Below, in pieces: positions 5,484-8,116 of a stretch of 8,116 nt of DNA. Every line of letters starts with the position of its first letter. The first letter of the stretch is position 1. The translations under genes and the position numbers were made by a program. Source of the stretch: Lentzea sp. (GTDB lineage Bacteria; Actinomycetota; Actinomycetes; Mycobacteriales; Pseudonocardiaceae); NCBI GenBank assembly GCA_030146905.1, contig JASLAV010000219.1:1-8116 (forward strand), in the 5' to 3' direction. The notes beneath the pieces were generated by a model. The model had not been told where the DNA came from. It worked only from the letters and a program-made list of their open reading frames with translations, and ran no database searches.

Positions 5484-5489
5484 CTCCAG

Positions 5490-6074
5490 GTGGCGGAATT
5501 GGTTGAGCGCGCCGTGCGCACCGATGCGGTGCTCTTTTCGGATCGCGCTGTGAAAACGTTCCTGGAGGCCGCGACCGCCGAATACTCGTTCATCACCGAG
5601 AACGAACCGAGACCGTGTTTCGCGGTGTTGCTCGGCTGGTTCGCCGGCACCGAGGCCGTGGTGTCGGAGGTCGCGTTCGGCCGCAACGCGCGCCTGACCG
5701 ACCCGTCGGCGCGGGAGGAGTTCGCGGCGGCGATCGTGCCTCGGTTCGGCAGCGCGTACGAGAACCCGGTGCGGGCGTGGTGGCTCGATCCCACCGACCT
5801 GCTCACGATCACGCGAGCGGCTGACGCGCGGGGCCTCGACGTGCTCGGCTCGATCCACCTGCACCCGGACTGGCACCGGCTCGGTCCCGAGTGCGAGCGC
5901 GACCGGCCGTTGAGCGACAGCCCGACGCCGATGGACGAGTACGTGTTCCGCAACAGCGGATGGCCCGTGAACGTCGTCTGCTACCTCGAACGCCGTCACG
6001 GCGGCCTCTACTACTCGCTCGCCGCGTGGGACTCCGAGTGCCTGCGCCTGCCGTTGAGGACGAACCACTCATGA
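5490..6074 (+). CDS. JAMM/MPN-fold (Prok-JAB-like) metalloprotease family protein
   Basis: A 194-residue cytoplasmic protein with the JAB/MPN fold. CFAVLLGWFAG (43-53) is the first core strand. WWLDPTDLLTITRAADARGLDVLGSIHLHP (97-126) is the typical run into the zinc site, with His123 and His125 as ligands, and TPMD (146-149) supplies the SxxD-like aspartate, Asp149. VNVVCYLER (160-168) is the last core strand. JAMM enzymes cleave isopeptide or peptide bonds, often next to ubiquitin-like or sulfur-carrier proteins. Two oddities: about 19 residues lie between HxHP and TxxD where about 7 are usual, and the catalytic Glu position before VLLG is Pro42 or Cys43 by hand alignment, leaving Glu37 or Glu39 as the nearest acids. 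GTG 5490 is preferred because TACGTT precedes it by six bases; TTG 5499 is an alternative. Its stop overlaps the next gene (ATGA). It may act on a small conjugate or have no catalysis. Confidence 0.78.
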   Translation: MAELVERAVRTDAVLFSDRAVKTFLEAATAEYSFITENEPRPCFAVLLGWFAGTEAVVSEVAFGRNARLTDPSAREEFAAAIVPRFGSAYENPVRAWWLDPTDLLTITRAADARGLDVLGSIHLHPDWHRLGPECERDRPLSDSPTPMDEYVFRNSGWPVNVVCYLERRHGGLYYSLAAWDSECLRLPLRTNHS

Positions 6075-6439
6075 CAGAACAGATCTACTCGTTGTGGCAC
6101 CGGATGGAGCAGGGCTGGGCGCTCGGCGACGGTGACGCGTTCGCCGGGGTGTTCGCGGAGGACGTCGACTTCGTGACCGTGCGCGGCGAGGAGCTGTTCG
6201 GGCGGCGCGCCGTGGCTCTCGGGCACGGTCAGCTCTTCGCCGGGCCCTACCGCGACACCAGGCTGACCGCGGAGATCAGCCTGATCAGGCCGCTGACCGA
6301 CGACGTCTCGGTCGTGCACGTCACGTCCTCCATCGCGCCGGCGGGCATCACCACCCACGCGCAGGCCGTCGTCGTGCGGCGTGCGGACGGCTGGGAGATC
6401 GCCGCGTTCCACAACATGATCCCGAAGGGACTGTCATGA
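6071..6439 (+). CDS. SgcJ/EcaC-type SnoaL-like (NTF2-fold) protein
   Basis: A 122-residue protein of the DUF4440/SnoaL-like fold, closest by eye to the SgcJ/EcaC group. Key stretches are WALGDGDAFAGVFAEDVDFVTVRG (16-39), GRRAVALGH (44-52) and VVVRRADGWEIAAFHNM near the C-terminus, the usual closing strands of the cone-shaped fold. SgcJ was named from the C-1027 enediyne gene cluster; members are called oxidoreductases, but the chemistry is poorly defined, and the fold mainly provides a pocket for a small hydrophobic ligand. ATG at 6071 overlaps the stop of the JAMM gene (ATGA) and has GAGGA at 6056-6060, ten bases upstream. The stop in turn overlaps the VOC start. Such coupling points to a shared pathway and matched amounts. 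Full length for the family, with no sign of damage. Confidence 0.85.
   Translation: MTEQIYSLWHRMEQGWALGDGDAFAGVFAEDVDFVTVRGEELFGRRAVALGHGQLFAGPYRDTRLTAEISLIRPLTDDVSVVHVTSSIAPAGITTHAQAVVVRRADGWEIAAFHNMIPKGLS
6424..6430 (+). promoter_or_regulatory. Ribosome binding site of the VOC gene
   Basis: GAAGGGA lies five bases before the ATG at 6436. It is one of the few well-placed Shine-Dalgarno sequences in the window and fixes this start, in contrast to the apparently leaderless first genes. Confidence 0.6.
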
Positions 6440-6819
6440 CCAGGCCACGGTTGCGGCACATCGCGTTCGTCGTGCGGGACGCGGAGGAGATGGCCCGCTT
6501 CTACGTCTCGCGGTTCGGTATGGAGCTGTTCCACACCGATCCCGACTGCAGCCACTTCGTCACCGACGGGTACGTCAACCTGGCGTTGATCCAGCAGCGC
6601 CTCGACGGGGACGTGCCGACCGGGTTCAACCACTTCGGCTTCCAGGTCTACGACGTCGCGCCGTACCTGGAGGCGCTGGAGCCGCGTCCTGCTCTGCGCG
6701 GCGGCGACCGGCCGTTCGCCGAGTACCGCGCGATCGATCCCGAGGGCAACTGGTTCGACCTGTCGGCGCACGGCTTCCTGCCGCCGGGGAGGTCCGATGA
6801 GGGGTTTCCCGTGGGCTGA
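6436..6819 (+). CDS. VOC superfamily (glyoxalase/extradiol dioxygenase-fold) protein
   Basis: A 127-residue single-unit vicinal-oxygen-chelate protein made of two beta-alpha-beta-beta-beta modules. RLRHIAFVVRDAEEMARFYVSRFGMEL (5-31) is the first module, with His8. FNHFGFQVYD (64-73) opens the second, with His66. IDPEGNWFDLS (100-110) is the closing strand, with Asp108 where Glu is more usual. His8, His66 and Asp108 could form a two-His-one-carboxylate metal site. Relatives include glyoxalase I, extradiol dioxygenases and bleomycin/fosfomycin resistance proteins, so either metal-dependent chemistry or drug binding is possible. It overlaps the SgcJ-like gene by four bases (ATGA) and is the last gene of the cassette, with the terminator 28 bases after its TGA. 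The presence of both histidines favours an enzyme over a pure binding protein, but the substrate is unknown. Confidence 0.87.
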   Translation: MTRPRLRHIAFVVRDAEEMARFYVSRFGMELFHTDPDCSHFVTDGYVNLALIQQRLDGDVPTGFNHFGFQVYDVAPYLEALEPRPALRGGDRPFAEYRAIDPEGNWFDLSAHGFLPPGRSDEGFPVG

Positions 6820-6847
6820 GCCGGGGCTGCCCGGTGTGGGGCACCGC

Positions 6848-6892
6848 AAACGGGGACGGGAGAGGCTGTCGGGGCCTCCCCGCCCCCGTTTT
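6848..6892 (+). terminator. Strong hairpin terminator, probably bidirectional
   Basis: The 5' arm at 6848-6866 (AAACGGGG, then CGGG, then GAGGC) pairs with the 3' arm at 6874-6891 (GCCTC, CCCG, CCCCGTTT). There is one mismatch, one bulged base and a seven-base loop, and TTTT closes the 3' side. It follows the VOC stop by 28 bases and starts two bases beyond the carboxypeptidase stop on the other strand. The A run of the 5' arm gives a T run for minus-strand transcripts, so it can serve both convergent units. Confidence 0.85.
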
Positions 6893-6894
6893 CC

Positions 6895-8116
6895 CTATCG
6901 CGTGCCGGTCCAGAACAGAGCGCGCGCGACCTGTGCGTACAGGCCCTTCGGGTGGTCGCGGAACATCGGTTCGGTGCCGAAGAGGACCACCTTCGCGCCG
7001 TTGGCCGCCGTGCCGGAGACCACTGCCGCCTGGCCCGCCGCGGCGTCCTGGCCACCCGTGCCGTTGTCCCGCGCGTGCCAGTGGCCCGCGGCGATCACCG
7101 CGCTGCCGTAGCGCTGTTCGACCGTGACGCCGGTGCCGAGGTTCGTGAACCACTGCGGTCCGTAGACGAACGAGTGCGGCAGTGCGCCGGTGCCGATCGG
7201 ACCGGTGCCGTTGACGACGTTCACCACACCGTTGGCGTCCTCCCATCCCGCGACCGGGGTGGCCTGCAGGAGCTTGGCGTCGGTGTTGAACCTGCTGCCC
7301 GTCGCACCGCGGGTCACCACGCCACCGCGCTTGAGGAACTCGTCGAGCGCCGCCTTCGCCGTGGCGTTGAGCTGCGCGTGGTTCAGGCCCGCCCCCACGT
7401 ACAGCGCGTCGATCCGCGACCAGTCGAAGCCCGCGTTCAGCACCGCCGTGGAGATGGTGCGGACGTCGAACCCGGACTCGCGCAGCACCTGCAGCTCGTC
7501 CGCGGCGACCGCGGCCGCGACCACCTTGCGCTGGAGGGCGACGCCACCGGGCTTGGCCGTCGTGAAGCGCACGCCGTACCGGTCGGCGACCTCCTTCGCG
7601 GCCGCCCACTCCTTCGCGGGGACGACGACCGTGCCGTCGTCCTGGCGGCGCAGTTCGAGACCGCGGTTGAGCAGGTCGTTGACGGCGCTGACGTCCTTCT
7701 GGTCGGTCAGGACGAGCGCGAGGTCCGCGCCCGGCGCCGCGTCGACGCCACCGGTCGGCGAGGCCGCGGTGACGGGCTTGCCCTCGAACCGGAACTGGCC
7801 GTTCTTGTAGACGTCGACCGACGCGCCCCACAGCAGGCGGTGGCTCCAGCCGGAGATGTCGTACATGACCGGCGCCTTGCCGGAGATGTCGCTGCCCTGC
7901 TCCAGCATCACGTTCGCGAGACCGCGCTTGGGCTGGTGCATGTCCACGACGTACGAACCGGCCGGATAGCGCTTGCCGCCCAGCGTGAACGGCCGCTCCG
8001 CGCGTTCGACCCGGACGTCGTGCCGGACGAGCTGGTCGACGAGCCGCGCGGCGGCGGGTGCGGACCGGTCGTTCGTGATCACGTAGGCGCGCGGGAACTC
8101 CGTGCTGAAGCGGTCC
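6895..8116 (-). CDS. M14-type zinc carboxypeptidase homologue, C-terminal part (5' end outside window)
   Basis: The last 406 residues of a large protein that runs off the right edge; the frame is open to the edge (DRFSTEFPRAY precedes VITNDRSA), so the GTG at 8082 is internal. PRAYVITNDRSAPAAARLVDQLVRHDVRVERA, KRYPAGSYVVDMHQPKRGLANVMLEQG and YDISGWSHRLLWGASV are typical of the region following the peptidase domain in large secreted actinobacterial M14 peptidases (PxxPYDVTxWxLPLxxGV-like motif). The following part, with DALYVGAGLNHAQLNATAKAALDEFLKRGGVV, resembles a degenerate class I glutamine amidotransferase-like domain and ends with VLFGTEPMFRDHPKGLYAQVARALF. The zinc-binding HxxE and the catalytic Glu are not in the window, so activity cannot be judged. 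The protein is probably exported, but the signal peptide is not visible. It ends with TAG at 6895-6897, next to the shared terminator. Confidence 0.8.
   Translation of the reverse strand, partial: DRFSTEFPRAYVITNDRSAPAAARLVDQLVRHDVRVERAERPFTLGGKRYPAGSYVVDMHQPKRGLANVMLEQGSDISGKAPVMYDISGWSHRLLWGASVDVYKNGQFRFEGKPVTAASPTGGVDAAPGADLALVLTDQKDVSAVNDLLNRGLELRRQDDGTVVVPAKEWAAAKEVADRYGVRFTTAKPGGVALQRKVVAAAVAADELQVLRESGFDVRTISTAVLNAGFDWSRIDALYVGAGLNHAQLNATAKAALDEFLKRGGVVTRGATGSRFNTDAKLLQATPVAGWEDANGVVNVVNGTGPIGTGALPHSFVYGPQWFTNLGTGVTVEQRYGSAVIAAGHWHARDNGTGGQDAAAGQAAVVSGTAANGAKVVLFGTEPMFRDHPKGLYAQVARALFWTGTR

Larger units (their letters stand above)
5406..5489. promoter_or_regulatory. Divergent promoter/operator region between lysR and the JAMM operon
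   Basis: This 84-bp non-coding stretch separates two divergent starts. It holds CGATAC-N6-GTATCG (5459-5476), the 10-bp palindrome GTATCGATAC (5471-5480), and CGATACGTTC twice with a 16-bp period (5459-5468 and 5475-5484). A short GCGA-TC-TCGC inverted repeat lies at 5448-5457. The GATAC-N6-GTATC arrangement is close to the T-N11-A, dyad-type boxes bound by LysR regulators, but its spacing is one base short. The repeats overlap the proposed -10 of the JAMM gene. Binding by the neighbouring LysR protein is an inference. Confidence 0.6.

Noticed and set aside
5094..5489. Upstream extension of the JAMM frame into the lysR gene.
   Set aside because: It would be antisense to the regulator's DNA-binding domain and adds no recognisable JAMM sequence. 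The promoter-like hexamer and repeats at 5459-5484 argue for a start at 5490.
5406..6068. Upstream extension of the LysR reading frame to a 538-residue protein.
   Set aside because: It is the Arg-rich antisense shadow of the JAMM gene. The LysR N-terminus (MRLEVRHLEL) fits the family start exactly at 5405.
6797..7111. Possible small gene after the VOC gene: ATG at 6797 with GGGGAGG at 6786-6792.
   Set aside because: It would overlap the VOC end, read through the strong terminator hairpin and continue antisense to the carboxypeptidase gene. The product is Arg/Pro-rich without motifs, and the GGGGAGG encodes part of the VOC C-terminus.
6626..7831. Long minus-strand frame of about 400 codons overlapping the carboxypeptidase homologue.
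   Set aside because: Arg/Gly-rich shadow frame that also runs across the terminator and into the VOC gene; the neighbouring frame carries the recognisable M14 C-terminal motifs.
8080..8082. GTG at 8082 as the start of the carboxypeptidase-like gene.
   Set aside because: The frame remains open to the window edge with family-typical residues upstream (FPRAY before VITND), so the gene begins outside the window.

Overview
The window is GC-rich (roughly 70% by eye) and densely packed, with GTG starts common and genes on both strands. This points to a high-GC actinomycete, most likely of the Pseudonocardiaceae type (Lentzea, Saccharothrix, Amycolatopsis and relatives). The lineage call is an inference from codon use and from a lipoprotein that closely resembles mycobacterial LppZ as I remember it. 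No rRNA, tRNA, CRISPR array, insertion sequence or phage gene is visible.

Left part (1-1438). The 3' end of ilvD (branched-chain amino acid synthesis) runs in from the left. It converges on a two-gene minus-strand unit: a DoxX-family membrane protein with a long polar N-terminal tail, then a small three-helix membrane protein. The ilvD and small-gene stop codons share the bases TTAA. The likely ilvD terminator, a near-perfect hairpin, lies inside the small membrane gene. A perfect 10-bp inverted repeat sits at the doxX promoter.

Middle (1439-4455). A D-2-hydroxyacid dehydrogenase (minus) and an alpha/beta hydrolase (plus) diverge from a gap of about 28 bp. The hydrolase is followed 10 bp later by an LppZ-like lipoprotein with a sugar-dehydrogenase-type beta-propeller. 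An 11-bp direct repeat resembling a PHO box lies just before the lipoprotein gene.

Right part (4452-6892). A LysR-type regulator (minus, stop overlapping the lipoprotein stop by 4 bp) diverges from a translationally coupled three-gene operon: a JAMM/MPN-fold protein, a SgcJ/EcaC-type SnoaL-like protein and a VOC (glyoxalase/dioxygenase-fold) protein. The 84-bp divergent region holds overlapping direct and inverted repeats typical of an operator. The simplest reading is a LysR-controlled small-molecule modification or detoxification cassette. It is the most interesting part of the window, partly because the JAMM protein seems to lack the usual catalytic glutamate.

Right end (6848-8116). A strong hairpin terminator separates the cassette from the C-terminal part of a large M14-type zinc carboxypeptidase homologue on the minus strand, cut by the window edge.

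Regulatory theme. Five genes (doxX, the dehydrogenase, lppZ, lysR and the JAMM gene) have a TANNNT hexamer 6 or 7 bases before the start codon and no well-placed Shine-Dalgarno sequence. This is the layout expected of leaderless mRNAs. The second and third cassette genes instead have Shine-Dalgarno sequences and ATGA overlaps.
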